DNA of 64,000 nt, taken from Prochilodus magdalenae. Lineage: Eukaryota; Chordata; Actinopteri; Characiformes; Prochilodontidae. Position 1 is the first letter of the stretch. Every line of letters begins with the position of its first letter. Both the position numbers and the translations under genes were made by a program. The notes under the pieces were generated by a model, which saw nothing but the letters and a program-made list of their open reading frames with translations, had not been told where the DNA came from and did no database searches. Of this stretch, positions 27,201 to 37,104 are shown in pieces. The stretch spans positions 247,501 through 311,500 of the forward strand of contig JAMWET010005072.1 of NCBI GenBank assembly GCA_024036415.1, read 5' to 3'.

Positions 27201-30200
27201 TTCTGGAAGCTTAGCTTCTTGTTTGAATATCTCTGTTCCACCTTAAATGAAGCAGTAGCTACATTCTGGAACCTTAGCTTCTTGTTTGAATATTTCTGTT
27301 CCACCTTAAATGGAGCAGTAGCTACATTCTGGCCCCTTGTCTTCTTGTATGAATATCTCTATTCCACCTTAAATGGAGCAGTAGGGCCTTAGCTTCTTAC
27401 TTGAATATCTCTGTTCCATCTTAAATGGGGCTACAGCTACATTCTGGGGCCGCATCTTCTTGTTTGAATATCTCTGTTCCACCTTGAATATAGCAATAGC
27501 TACATTCTAGTGCCTTAGCTTTTTATCTCTGTTCCACCTTAAATGGCACAACAGTTACATTCTGGCACCTTAGCTCTTTGTTTTAATATCTCTGTTCCAC
27601 CTTAAATGGAGCTGTAGCTACATTCTGGCACCTGAGCATTTTATTTTAATATCTCTGTTCCACCTTAAATGGCGCAACAGTTACATTCTGGTCCCTTGTC
27701 TTCTTGTTTGAATATCTCTATTCCACCTTAAATGGAGCAGTAGCTAGATTCTAGGGCCTTAGCTTCTTGCTTGAATATCTCTGTTCCACCTTAAATGATA
27801 CAGCAGCTAGATTCTGGCCCCTTATCTTCCTTGTATGGATATCTCTGTTCCACCTTCTAGGGCCTTAGCTTCTTACTTGAATGTTTCTGTTCCACCTTAA
27901 ATGATGCAGCACTTGCATTTAGGTGCCTCAGGTTCTTGTTTGAATTTTTCAGTCCCACCTTAAATGGCACAGCAGTTACATTCTGGAACCTTAGCTTCCT
28001 GATTGAATATCTCTGTTCCACCTTAAATTATGCAGTTACATTTAGACCCCTGCCTAGTATGTAGTATGCCATTTCGAATACAGCCCTGGTGTATTGCATC
28101 CCATCATGCACCGTGGCCTCACCAACTCACTAACAAGCCCTTCCCGAGCTCAAACCGGGCAAAGCGGCAGGAACAGTCGAATGTGCATGAGCAGGATCGT
28201 GAATCACTGCCATAGAGCGCCATGTACTGAGAGTGAGCTTTGTGTCCACAGGAAGGACCCGAGGAGGCTGTGTGAAGTGCCAGCAGACCCATTCCCTCCA
28301 GCTGGCTGTCAGGGTTCTCTATGGGTTCTTTGCCTTCATCGTGATCGCCGTGGCTGTTCTGGCTTCCCTGGGTGAGCATTACCAATATAAATAACTGAGG
28401 TTATGATGGAGAGGGTGGTTTTCCTGAGTAACAGAAATGACAGTAGTCCATCTTTTTTCCTACTGAAGCCCGTTTGCCGGTTGTTTGAGAACTAGGGCCT
28501 CATCACCTAAACCAAACTTGGCGATATGCAAACTGCTACAGGGCATGCATTAAAATGCCAGCTCACTTTTTCCCTAGAGATGAGCATGCTTTGTGCTTAA
28601 GTGTAGATGGCTTGAATATCTCTGTTCCACCTTAAAAGGAGCAGTAGCTACATTCTGGCCCCTTATCTTCTTGTTTGAATATCTCTGTTCCACCTTAAAT
28701 GGGGCAGTAGCTACATTCTGGCCCCTTATCTTCTTGTATGAATATCTCTGTTCCACCTTAAATGGAGCAGTAGCTACATTCTGGCCCCTTATCTTCTTGT
28801 ATGAATATCTCTGTTCCACCTTAAATGGAGCAGTAGCTACATTCTAGCACCTTGTCTTCTTGTATGAATATCTCTGTTCCACCTTAAATGGAGCAGTAGC
28901 TACCTTCTGGCATCTTGTCTTCTTGTTTGAATATCTCTGTTCCACCTTAAATGGAGCAGTAGCCACATTCTGGTCCCTTATCTTCTTGTATGAATATCTC
29001 TGTTCCACCTTAAATGGGGCAGTAGCTACATTCTGGCGCCTTGTCTTCTTGTATGAATATCTCTGTTCCACCTTAAAAGGAGCAGTAGCTACATTCTAGC
29101 GCCTTGCCTTCTTGTATGAATATCTCTGTTCCACCTTAAATGGGGCAGTAGCTACATTCTGGCCCCTTATCTTCTTGTATGAATATCTCTGTTCCACCTT
29201 AAATGGGGCAGTAGCTACATTCTGGCCCCTTATCTTCTTGTATGAATATCTCTGTTCCACCTTAAAAGGAGCAGTAGCTACATTCTGGCGCCTTATCTTC
29301 TTGTTTGAATATCTCTGTTCCACCTTAAATGGAGCAGTAGCTACATTCTGGCCCCCATCTTCTTGTATGAATATTACTGTTCCACCTTAAATGGAGCAGT
29401 AGCTACATTCTAGCGCCTTGTCTTCTTGTTTGAATATCTCTGTTCCACCTTAAATGGGGCAGTAGCTACATTATGGCCCCTTATCTTCTTGTATGAATAT
29501 CTCTGTTCCACCTTAAATGGGGCAGTAGCTACATTTTGGCCCCTTATCTTCTTGTATGAATATCTCTGTTCCACCTTAAAAGGAGCAGTAGCTACATTCT
29601 GGCGCCTTATCTTCTTGTTTGAATATCTCTGTTCCACCTTAAATGGAGCAGTAGCTACATTCTAGCGCCTTGTCTTCTTGTTTGAATATCTCTGTTCCAC
29701 CTTAAATGGAGCAGCAGCTACATTCTGACCCCTTGTCTTCTTGTTTGAATATCTCTGTTCCACCTTAAATGGCACAGCAGTTACATTCTGTCACCTTAGC
29801 ATTTTGTTCCACCTTAAATGGTGGTACATAGTGGTATTTAAGGTGGTACATGGTGTAGATTCTAGTTTGGATGGTTTCATGCTGCCGTTCCATGAAGTGA
29901 AACACCCACATACACTAGGGGGCAGTGAGCACACTTGCCCGCAGTGGTGGTCAGCCCCACCCACAGTGCCCAAGGATTTGGGGGTTGCTCAGGGGCACTT
30001 CAATCATTACTGTTGGTTCAGGGAATCAAACCTGCAACCCTCCAGTCACAAGGCTGGTTCCCTAACCTCCAGCCCATGACTGCCCCTTAACCTTCAATGG
30101 TCAGGACCCCCACAGGACCACCACAGAGGGATTTGGATCACTGCAGTGACACGTGTTGTGGTGGTCTGAATGCATCAGACACAGCAGTTTGCTGTGTTGG

Positions 30201-33200
30201 TCATCCTCTAGTCCTTCATCAGTGGTCACAGGATGCTGCCTACAGGGCTGGATGGTTGGTGGATGATTCCCAGTCTAGCAGTGACACTGAGGTGCAGCAC
30301 TGAGTGCTGAGAATGATCTACCACCCACATAATACCTGCTCTGTGGTGGTCCTGTGGGGGTCCTGAGCACTGAAGAGTGCTCCTATGTGGTAAGTGGAAC
30401 CCTGTAATGTCTCCCCACTTTCTGAAGGCTTTCGCTTCACATAGTGCCAGCTTTGCTTGGTGCTGCGTTGGTGTCTGTGCAGTGAATGTGCCTGAGAACA
30501 TGTGCACATGAGAACGAGAATTTTAGGGGGTACTGAATCAGATACAACACCGGCAGCTTGTGAGAACTTGTAAGAAGTGCCGGCATGCAGGATTATAGAG
30601 ATTCCAGTACTGTATCCTGGTGCATTGATTCCACTATGTGGTGTGAAGCCCTTCCAGAGAAGTAGAGGCTAGTACTGTGGCCTCTAAGGGGAAGAACTAC
30701 TTTTCAATACTCTTGATTTTGGATGAAGCATTGGATGATCAGACATCCACAAACCATACGAGACAGAGAGCAGAAACCGGGTATTCCTTACCATTTCTAT
30801 GACCAGCCGTCGAAGGAGTTAAAACCAAAAAGGTTCCTCAGCCGAGGAGCAGGAACACCGCATAATTGCAAGCAGTCATGTGAGGAGTTTGGCCTTTCCT
30901 ATCAGCCACTGTAGCGCCTACAGATATTTCTCCACAGATCTTTTTTTTTTTTCTATAGCTACTTGAATTTCCACATAATCACAGGATTAGTCCTTGCTTA
31001 GAGAAGGCCATGCTTAGAGATTTACAGATAAGAGCACAGGGGCTCAGGCCAGAGTCAAAACACACTTCCAGCCTGCTTGGGCTGCACTCCGGCACCGTTT
31101 CCACACGGCCCATATCCTCACAGCACGACTACACGAAGATCTCCCAAGCCGAACAGAAGACAAGGGCACTGTGAGCGCTTGTGAAATTCCAAAGATATGA
31201 TTCGCTGTCAGTGCTAAATGAAAAACAAGGTCATGTGACAGCAGACAGCGTCCACATCATGCCACTCACATCTGCTTTGCATTTGCCCGGTTCCCCAGGA
31301 TGGTTGTAAAACAAGAACCCCTCAAACTGCTTTCGAATAGAACACACGGAGCCAGAGATTCCACATTCACAGGCCTGGCGCTGCGGTGACCACATATACG
31401 CAGTGAAGAAACACGAGCTGTGGTCTCATTATGAGTCACGGCTATAGGAAACGTCCTATCGGCACCTTATGGAAACCAAACAGGTTGCTTTCATACATGC
31501 ACTTAGATTGCAAATGAACCTTAGCAGAGGTTTACACTGGACTGCATTGGTCCCAGTGGCCCATGCTTTGGTTTGGGCCTTTCAAGCAAGGCCGTGAAAT
31601 GAATGCCAGGACTCTATTGTTCTCTTAGGAAACTCCCGGCTCTCTTGAGATCACACAGCTGTATTTAACCTTCTACTTTAAATATTTTTGTTATGAGAGC
31701 AAATTATCATGCTGGTGGTGTAACTCAGTGCAGTTTGTCTTTGTTAGTTCATCGCTTAGTGTCAAAGGCTAGTCCGCCAACGGGTTTTTTTTTGTTTTCC
31801 TCCACTGAAAAAGACTAATCGGACTCGTTTTCTGCTCCCAGTTTTTAGGAAAGTCGACAACTTATCCGAAGACGAATTGCTGTATCATAAAAAGATTGCC
31901 AAAGTCCAGGAGAGCATACAAGGTAAGCTTTCCCCGCTGCAACGTGAGAAGTAAAAACATGGTCTCCTCGCTGGAGCGCTGCTTCTGTTTTAAATAGGTA
32001 TACCGAGCAAAGGTAATTATTTTTCTAATCCCTTGACTTGCTTCCCATGGTGGGTGATCTCTTCGGAGAGCTATAACTCAGAGAACTTGTCTGTGACTTA
32101 AAGGATGGCCTGAGAAGCAGCTGTAAACATTTCGTCTAGCCAGGTTTCCATCCAGCGTTCGAATTCAGTTCAAACAAATAACTGAAATGTCATTATGAAA
32201 CTATGCGAGGCGGATCCCGCCAGTGTCTGTTGTTGAGCAGCTTCAGTTTTACGGCTGTATTATACACTGTAGGAGTGTGCAGACAAGCATACTGCAAAAT
32301 ACACACATCATCCAAAGTATAGCTGCACCCAGAAGGAGGTGTGGGAGTGCGGTGGTGTTGGGAAGGAAGATAAAGGTGACCAGGTTCAATAACTGGTGAT
32401 AAATTTAGACTGATATGATCAATATTTATTGAGCTACACCTACAGAAGTCTGTCTCTCAGTATGACGTTGGGCCACCGTGCTTGCTAACCCAACATGCCA
32501 GACGTCTCGGTATGGAGTTGTAGAGGTTCCTAATGGTGTCCTGTGATAATCCATCCCATGCATCTTAAATATCCTCACACAGCTCCTGCAGATGGTGCGG
32601 TAGGTGTCGGGGTGGAGTGACACCAGGCCTTTTGTGACATGTGACAACAAATCATCCCTCTTAGAGCTCCAGGCACTTATTTGTTGGGCGTCTCCACCAA
32701 GACAAAAGCGAGACTCGTCACTGAAGATGGCTTGCTGCCATTCGGAGTCACTCCATGACAGTCTGACATGACACCAATGATGTGGTGTTAAGGGCAGTCC
32801 TCTTACAGTCTGGGTACATGTAGTCCTGCGTCCTGCAGCCTTCTGACAATGGTGAGACAGGATGACAGACTGATGGTTGATTCCTTCTGGGTGCAGCTAT
32901 TTGTGCAACCTTTCTCTTGATATTGAGTGTAAAATGTCTGATCTAATTTCGTCTTTATGCTTCCTGGATTAAACTGGATCCAGAGAATTCTCAAAAGCAA
33001 TATTAGATAGTCGAGATCTGAGGGCCTTCCGACAGCCCTGCATTAAAACCAGACACGATACTGTAGTGGAATCACTGCATGGGATCAGGAACACTTCCCA
33101 AAACCAACATCTGTGGACACAGTTTATCACTGCACCGCAAATGGAAGTTAAAACTGGAAACCAGATATAAGCAGATCCAGAAACACTGCGCCTTCTCTGG

Positions 33201-36200
33201 TGGCAGTCCAGGCCCAGAGAAGTGGAAAAGTGTCCTGTGGTTCGGCAAATCAAGATCTGAAATTCTTTTTGGAACTCATGAAGACTGCGTGCTCCAGGCT
33301 ACAGAGAGGAGGGACCATCTGGCCTGTTGGTTTGGGGGTATGTTAGTGCTCATGGCATGGGTGACTGTCACGCTTCCAGGTTTCCCTGACACCACCGATC
33401 TCCCGAACTCCACTTCCCAGAGTGTGTCACCCGATGACATCACACTCACATGTCGACCCACATGCCCCAGTCGACCAATCACTCGCGGCCTAGTTTGTCT
33501 GAGTACTGATAGGTGTACACCTGCCACTCGTCACCCAGTCTGTTTTTTACCCCGCCCCCTCCCACACACACATACATATCGTCGCTGTCCAATGAAAAAC
33601 ATGTATCTTCATTTTTGTCCATTTTGACTTTTATGCATCATTTGAAAACAGCCGCTGCTGTTTACACACTGTGAGATTTGCATGATGAACGGACCAACTG
33701 AAATGGCCCAGAAGTGCTCGGAAGGACGTCTGGTTCCATTGACTTACATTAAAAACGAATGAGGTTTTTGGCCTCTCCTGTAAAGTTGCCATTTTGGAGA
33801 TACTTGCTTTTCTTTGGACAGCGACGATATACTCTGTGAAGTTCTGCCAACCCTGTTAGCACTAATGAGCGTTTCTTCTGATAACCCTCCTCTGGCTTTG
33901 ACTCCCGTTGTTTACAGACTACCTCTTTTGCCTTCTCCATAGTTCTGGTTACTCGTTTGCTCTACTCTCTGACTCTCGACCTCCTTCCGTTCTCCTCTCC
34001 TTGTCTACTCCTTCTATTTTGGTTGCCTCGTTGCCTGACTCTCCTGGTTCTGACTTATGCCTGTCTCTCGACTCTGATTTTACATTCTCCCTCTGTTATG
34101 TTTGGTTTAACTACCCCTAAATTAAGCTCTTCTGACTTTTAGCTCCGCGCATCAAGCCAATTTCTTGGTTTCTGATGGTGACTTGATATATCCAAACCAC
34201 AAATGCTTGTATTAGCATGGAGCATGGCTCTGTAGTAAAACAGTCTACAGGTGCTACACCGACGTCTAGACCGGTCACTCATTGAAACTATTTGGTACAT
34301 CATGTAAGGAAAATATGATAAAGGAGACCCTAAGCTGTTGAGCAGCTGAAATCCTATACCAGGCCAGAATGGAAAACACTTCACTTTCAGAACAACCACA
34401 ACTGTCTCTTCAGTTCCCAGATGCTGATGCTGAGGTGATGAAGTTACAGTGGTAAACATTAAACTGTCCCACCTTTAACGGCTAATGTTATTTCATAGCT
34501 ATGAGCTAGCACGGAAGCTTAAGCCCTCAATCATTCAAACGACTTTTCAATATGTTCAATATGTCAAAAGTTCTTTTTGCTCCATCTACTGTTTCAACCT
34601 ATCCCCACAGCATAGTGTATGCAATCAACACTTCATGTTCATTCTTCTGCAGATCTCAGCACCGGGAACAACTGCACAGAGTGCTACAATGTGGCCCAGT
34701 TCCGTGAAGAAATCGCCAGACTCAAGAAGGAATTCGAAGACATCCAAAGCACGGTTCAGGGTCAAGTTCAATTACTGGACCAGACCTTGCAATCTCAGAA
34801 GACTCTCACGCAGTCTAATAACAGGATGGTGAGAGACGTTCAGGCCTGCGGGGTCAACCTGAAACGAATAAACCAGTCTCTTGAGCAGTGCCTTGATCAG
34901 ATAAACGGCTGGCAGGCTGTCATCAACGAGACCGATTTGGGCATGAAGACTCTGGTTCAAGATCAGTACGATTTAAAGGCTACGATGCAGCAAGTCAACA
35001 CTACCGTGGCCCTTAGTGCTATGTGGATAGATGCTCTCCAGAGAAAGGCCGAAGAAGAGACATTAGTGCTGCAGAAGATGACGGTGGACTGGCAGAACTA
35101 CAGCCGAGCACTTAGCATACTCAAGTCCAGCTCCAGTTCCACGACGCAGACAATGCGGACCATCCAGAATGGCATCTCAGCCACTTACCAGCGACTCAGC
35201 ATGAGCTCGGATATGGTGCATGACCTCACCCTGCAGGTCATTAACTTGCAGATGCAGCTGGACAACGTGTCGGCCTTCATCGATGAACATGAGGAGAACA
35301 TGCATGACCACCAGTACCACGCCAAGTACTATGAGAACCGGACAGGGGAAAGGTTTGTGACACTGGACGCAAGGATGAACTCCATTGAGATGGAGATTGA
35401 CACCATCGCCTCCAGCATTAACGCAACAGTCACCCATGTTCAGAGCATGTACAAGTACATCAACATGGAGAGCTCCTCTTGCCAGTCCAAGCTGGGCAGC
35501 CACACGGAAGACTTGCAGAATCTGAACAACACTGTTTTACTTCTGCTGAGCCTCGCTGATTCCCTGAGAACGCAGTACATGCTGTTGAGTGTGCGTCTTG
35601 ATGTTGACGTGAGGAACCTCTCTATGGTGATGGAAGAAATGAAGCTGGTGGACACTAAGCACTCCAAGCAGATCCAGAATTTCACCATACTGAAAGGTAA
35701 TCTTTTTAAAGTGTGCTAGGCACATGTTCCTCGGGCACCAGTGTGAGCTGGGACAGGCATTGCCTGAACCTAACGTGCTGGTGGTAGGCATCAGAGATGG
35801 CCAAGGAGGAGGCCATCAGACATGAGAAATGGCAGGAGGAGATTGACAGTCACAGAAGACAAAGAGAGCCACAAGTGACATGAGGTCTCCCAGTGTCTCT
35901 TGTGGCACTCAATCTTCTCCCGCAAATTCCCTTGGCTGGCAGCCTCCTCCCGCCATCTCTGGCAAATCTTCTCAGAACGTACGTTTTGGGAACCACCTTC
36001 TTGCCACCTCTTGTTGCTCTCAGTGGTACCCAAGGGACAGACGTCTGGCACAGTCTCCCTCTGGGATTCTTAACGCCAGTCTTGAGGTACCAGTACCCTT
36101 CAAAGTTTTCCCCTTATCCCACTCATGAACATCTTGAAAATGATTCAAAGAGTTGGACCACGAATGAATCTAGAGCATGGAATACATGTATGCCATTGGT

Positions 36201-36708
36201 CCTGAAGACTGGAGTTGGTCTACATCACGTAGTGTGGTTCTCCAAACCTTACCTGCAATATGTTCTCTTTTCAGGTGCCCCTGGTCCACCAGGTCCAAAG
36301 GGGAACAAAGGCGATACAGGACCATTAGGGCCTGCTGGGCTAACAGGAATGAAAGGAGACAAGGGACGTCCAGGTATTCCTGGACCAGTCGGGCCAAAGG
36401 GTTTACTAGGTCCCAAAGGAGCTCAAGGGGAACCTGGACCTTCGGGAACCCGTGGAAACGCAGGACTCAAAGGAGCCAAGGGATCTTTAGGACAACCAGG
36501 ACCTCGTGGTGAAAAGGGGCAGAAGGGTGACATGGGAATTGCAGGGAAAGATGGATTACCAGGACAAAAAGGACAAACAGGAATTCAAGGACAACCAGGG
36601 CTTCCTGGGATACATGGGATCCCTGGACCTAGAGGAAAACCTGGTCCTGTTGGTCCACCTGGCCCACGTGGACCTCCTGGACCTCCAGGGAACTACACTT
36701 GGGCATGA
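11554..36708 (+). CDS. scara3: scara3: scavenger receptor class A member 3, seven coding exons
   Basis: Spliced exons 11554-11560, 24138-24173, 26320-26364, 28252-28371, 31842-31922, 34653-35696 and 36275-36708 join in frame to 588 residues; human SCARA3 is about 606. Residues 1-49 are a cytoplasmic tail with an acidic [14 protein letters not shown] stretch and a CxxC pair (C36, C39). Residues 51-71 form a single hydrophobic helix without a cleavable signal, giving type II topology. Residues 72-444 are a heptad-rich stalk with many N-x-S/T sites. Residues 445-588 are 47 uninterrupted Gly-X-Y triplets ending NYTWA. There is no SRCR or C-type lectin domain, which separates it from MSR1, MARCO, SCARA5 and COLEC12. 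The motifs EEDL, VFRKVD-LSED, LVLQK-DWQNY and GAPGPPGP match SCARA3 as I recall it. The family protein is a stress-induced (CSR1) ER/Golgi membrane protein linked to protection from oxidative damage; this role is family knowledge, not visible in the sequence. The frame is intact. Confidence 0.95.
12004..12560. repeat. compound (CA)n cluster at the start of scara3 intron 1
   Basis: About 550 bp of CA repeats broken by ctctcactcactccaa and gtgcac motifs in a semi-regular pattern, beginning 440 bp after exon 1. The 256- and 182-codon frames here (poly-Thr-His) are artefacts. Confidence 0.97.
12771..12935. repeat. (TG)n and (CA)n microsatellites facing each other
   Basis: A TG tract at 12771-12794 and CA tracts at 12883-12935 are separated by about 90 bp, which would allow a hairpin. 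Confidence 0.9.
12936..13930. other. scara3 intron 1, no recognised element
   Basis: Short overlapping frames on both strands at 13526-13944 have no recognisable domain and no splice support. Confidence 0.35.
13935..14730 (+). mobile_element. Tc1-like relics, family B copy 3 in tandem
   Basis: A family B copy (terminal block agttgcacaaatagttgtacc, interior gtgtgtggaggcaccgtggt) runs to about 14480. It is followed directly by a second partial copy that restarts at gcagacggctgcatgacgca (14489) and repeats the same interior to about 14720. Both are broken. Confidence 0.7.
14731..15876. other. scara3 intron 1, no recognised element
   Basis: I see nothing supported in this stretch. Confidence 0.35.
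15877..16645 (+). mobile_element. Tc1-like relic, family B copy 4, split by a hAT-like MITE
   Basis: The left end gttgcacaaacagttacacccagaagg is cut at 15936 by the element at 15937-16259, and the family resumes at 16268. The carboxyl end of the transposase is the best kept of the family: [20 protein letters not shown] then SKHGGRTPY and a stop, the usual Tc1-like ending. The centre is deleted. Confidence 0.8.
15937..16259. mobile_element. hAT-like MITE with 8-bp target duplication
   Basis: The ends TAGGGTTGCCACC and GGTGGCAACCCTA are perfect inverted repeats, and the similarity extends inwards (cgtcctttattt). The flanks are CCTTAACC at 15929-15936 and CCTTAACC at 16260-16267, an exact 8-bp duplication as made by hAT transposases. 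The 323 bp hold no transposase. It carries a short CA tract and a C-rich stretch. Confidence 0.9.
16646..18050. other. scara3 intron 1, no recognised gene
   Basis: The frame at 17117-17476 (119 codons) has no recognisable domain. An AT-rich and (TTTA)n-like tract lies at 17655-17725. Confidence 0.35.
18055..18480 (+). mobile_element. Tc1-like relic, family B copy 5, shortened
   Basis: It starts cacccagaaagaatcaaccga and jumps directly to the [23 protein letters not shown] coding, so most of the amino half is absent. It ends with the family tail and ctgggtgcagct. Confidence 0.75.
18712..19200 (+). repeat. dispersed repeat family D, longest copy
   Basis: It runs from cagcagtgctgctggagtgt through ggtggtcctgtgggggtcct to a terminal block gcggctgattggtgtta. 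Parts recur at 30094-30380, 43470-43660, 54075-54173 and 59160-59400. It looks like a non-autonomous DNA element common in fish; the superfamily is not determined. Confidence 0.6.
19201..20140. other. scara3 intron 1, no recognised gene
   Basis: A poly(A) run lies at 19947-19960. No coding evidence. Confidence 0.35.
20141..20300. repeat. possible dispersed repeat (aaaggaacactctcgtattg)
   Basis: The phrase is typical of a dispersed fish repeat as I remember it. There is no second copy in the window. Confidence 0.3.
20301..24120. other. scara3 intron 1, no recognised gene
   Basis: Only scattered frames of fewer than 110 codons. The segment 22785-23200 has the character of an old long-terminal-repeat-type insertion, but I cannot show ends. 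Confidence 0.3.
24138..24173 (+). CDS. scara3: scara3 coding exon 2 (36 nt, cytoplasmic tail)
   Basis: The acceptor is a CT-rich tract ending ttttgcag at 24137 and the donor is gtagga at 24174. Read in phase 1 it encodes [12 protein letters not shown] (residues 3-14), which takes the place of the mammalian segment between Met-Lys and the EEDL motif. It is a symmetric phase 1-1 exon, so skipping it keeps the frame. Confidence 0.85.
24500..26045. repeat. 42-bp minisatellite in scara3 intron 2
   Basis: Imperfect units of about 42 bp with the core caaccacctagcaac and, in the right half, caacaagcaacacacttgca. The right half is more uniform. Frames of up to 183 codons on both strands (repeating ATH-Q-P or [15 protein letters not shown]) come from the period being a multiple of three. 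Confidence 0.95.
26320..26364 (+). CDS. scara3: scara3 coding exon 3 (45 nt, acidic motif)
   Basis: The acceptor is tatttacag and the donor gtttga at 26365 is a weak match to consensus. The exon encodes [15 protein letters not shown] (residues 15-29), recognisable as the conserved acidic cytoplasmic motif of SCARA3. It is phase 1-1. The weak donor makes regulated skipping conceivable. Confidence 0.9.
26900..28060. repeat. 63-bp minisatellite block 1 in scara3 intron 3
   Basis: About 18 diverged units with the core ctgttccaccttaaatg and gcagtagctacattctgg. Both strands stay open over many units (169 codons +, 129 codons -), which is a period artefact. Confidence 0.95.
28252..28371 (+). CDS. 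scara3: scara3 coding exon 4 (120 nt, transmembrane helix)
   Basis: The acceptor is tgtgtccacag and the donor gtgagc. The exon encodes residues 30-69: a basic CxxC segment, then the start of the hydrophobic helix ([19 protein letters not shown]). This is the only membrane segment of the protein. It is phase 1-1 and lies between two blocks of a 63-bp minisatellite in the flanking introns. Confidence 0.95.
28612..29818. repeat. 63-bp minisatellite block 2 in scara3 intron 4
   Basis: About 19 more uniform units of the same family as block 1. A higher-order period of about 314 bp (five units) is visible: 29112-29340 is nearly identical to 29426-29654. Frames on both strands are artefacts. Confidence 0.96.
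29870..30090 (-). repeat. antisense tRNA-derived SINE-like element
   Basis: The sense of the motifs is reversed: gggaatcaaacctgcaaccc reads as a tRNA B box (GGTTTGATTCC) on the minus strand, with an A-box-like tggaggttagggaacc upstream of it. The cactagggggcagtgagcac block is typical of this fish repeat. Confidence 0.55.
30094..30380. repeat. repeat family D, head-to-head copy
   Basis: It is bounded by a perfect 28-bp inverted repeat (30101-30128 and 30339-30366) made of the family D block, so it contains family D sequence in both orientations. Confidence 0.7.
30381..31820. other. scara3 intron 4, no recognised gene
   Basis: I see nothing supported apart from a poly(T) run near 30941-30952. 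Confidence 0.35.
31842..31922 (+). CDS. scara3: scara3 coding exon 5 (81 nt, juxtamembrane)
   Basis: The acceptor is ctgctcccag and the donor gtaagc. The exon encodes residues 70-96, starting [18 protein letters not shown], a strongly SCARA3-like juxtamembrane motif with one N-L-S glycosylation site. It closes the membrane helix and starts the stalk. It is phase 1-1. Confidence 0.95.
32322..32897 (-). mobile_element. Tc1-like MITE, family B copy 6, with both ends (576 bp)
   Basis: The ends GCTGCACCCAGAAGGA and TCCTTCTGGGTGCAGC are perfect inverted repeats flanked by TA. The minus strand carries the broken transposase ends ([13 protein letters not shown] in a shifted frame). It is the best copy for defining the family borders. 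Confidence 0.85.
33085..33390 (+). mobile_element. Tc1-like transposase fragment, another family
   Basis: The + frame reads [20 protein letters not shown], then [19 protein letters not shown] and [11 protein letters not shown], matching the central part of a fish Tc1-like transposase around the first catalytic Asp. That Asp is changed (WSDES-type to WFGKS), so it is inactive. Confidence 0.65.
33391..34140. repeat. possible LTR-like repeat split by MITE E
   Basis: The parts at 33391-33576 and 33831-34140 flank the MITE. The left part has loose similarity to the complement of 55370-55460. No paired long terminal repeats could be shown. Confidence 0.35.
33577..33830. mobile_element. MITE family E, copy 2 (254 bp)
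   Basis: The ends TATCGTCGCTGTCCAA (33577-33592) and TTGGACAGCGACGATA (33814-33829) are perfect 16-bp inverted repeats. The interior matches 46250-46503 closely. It has no coding content. Confidence 0.88.
34141..34640. other. scara3 intron 5, no recognised gene
   Basis: The short 106-codon minus frame has no recognised domain. Confidence 0.35.
34653..35696 (+). CDS. scara3: scara3 coding exon 6 (1044 nt, coiled-coil stalk)
   Basis: The acceptor is attcttctgcag and the donor gtaatc at 35697. The single large exon encodes residues 97-444, matching the large stalk exon of the mammalian gene. It opens [11 protein letters not shown], with cysteines C104 and C107 that could join chains, then heptad-like stretches and about ten N-x-S/T sites (for example NQS, NET, NTT, NYS, NRT, NAT, NNT, NLS, NFT). 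Further cysteines are at C162 and C176. Conserved blocks include DEHEENMHD and [12 protein letters not shown]. Confidence 0.97.
36275..36708 (+). CDS. scara3: scara3 coding exon 7 (collagen-like domain and stop)
   Basis: The acceptor is ctcttttcag. The exon encodes 144 residues: 47 consecutive Gly-X-Y triplets from GAPGPPGPK to GPPGNY, then TWA and TGA at 36706-36708. There are no triplet interruptions. Lysine-rich triplets (GNK, GMK, GDK, GAK, GEK, GQK) could give polyanion binding as in other class A scavenger receptors; that is an inference. The open frame that runs upstream from 35893 is intron read-through. Confidence 0.97.
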
Positions 36709-37104
36709 GAAAACTTTGATACCTCTCTGTTCTTGGAATCATATGAGCTTTGTGCGGCTGACGTTCTCGTGAACTGCCCCGTTGGAAACAGAACAATGAC
36801 ACTGAATGTGAATAGCAGAAGGAACCACGTGCCTTCAGATCAACCATTGTCAAACATGGATCTTCATCTCAAAGTGCTATGCATGAAACACGTACCCTCA
36901 TGGTAGACAGATACCCCACTTTATCTTCATGGTATATTCCTCAGGCTTTACATTGCGCACATATACCCAACATCTTGCACTTTGTAGTAATGAGAGTGAC
37001 TTGGCAACAATGGTAGTTGACTGTGCGGAAACTGTTGTGGCACATTGTCTTAATGTTCGCTTAAAGCTACACTATGTAAGATTGGTGATCATCATACAAC
37101 TGCA

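Noticed and set aside
24500..29818. CRISPR-like array because of regular repeats
   Set aside because: The units are contiguous minisatellites without unique spacers, in a vertebrate intron.
35893..36274. Extension of the collagen exon upstream, as an alternative start
   Set aside because: The region is intron 6; the acceptor at 36274 and the phase match the preceding exon, and the upstream residues are not scavenger-receptor-like.
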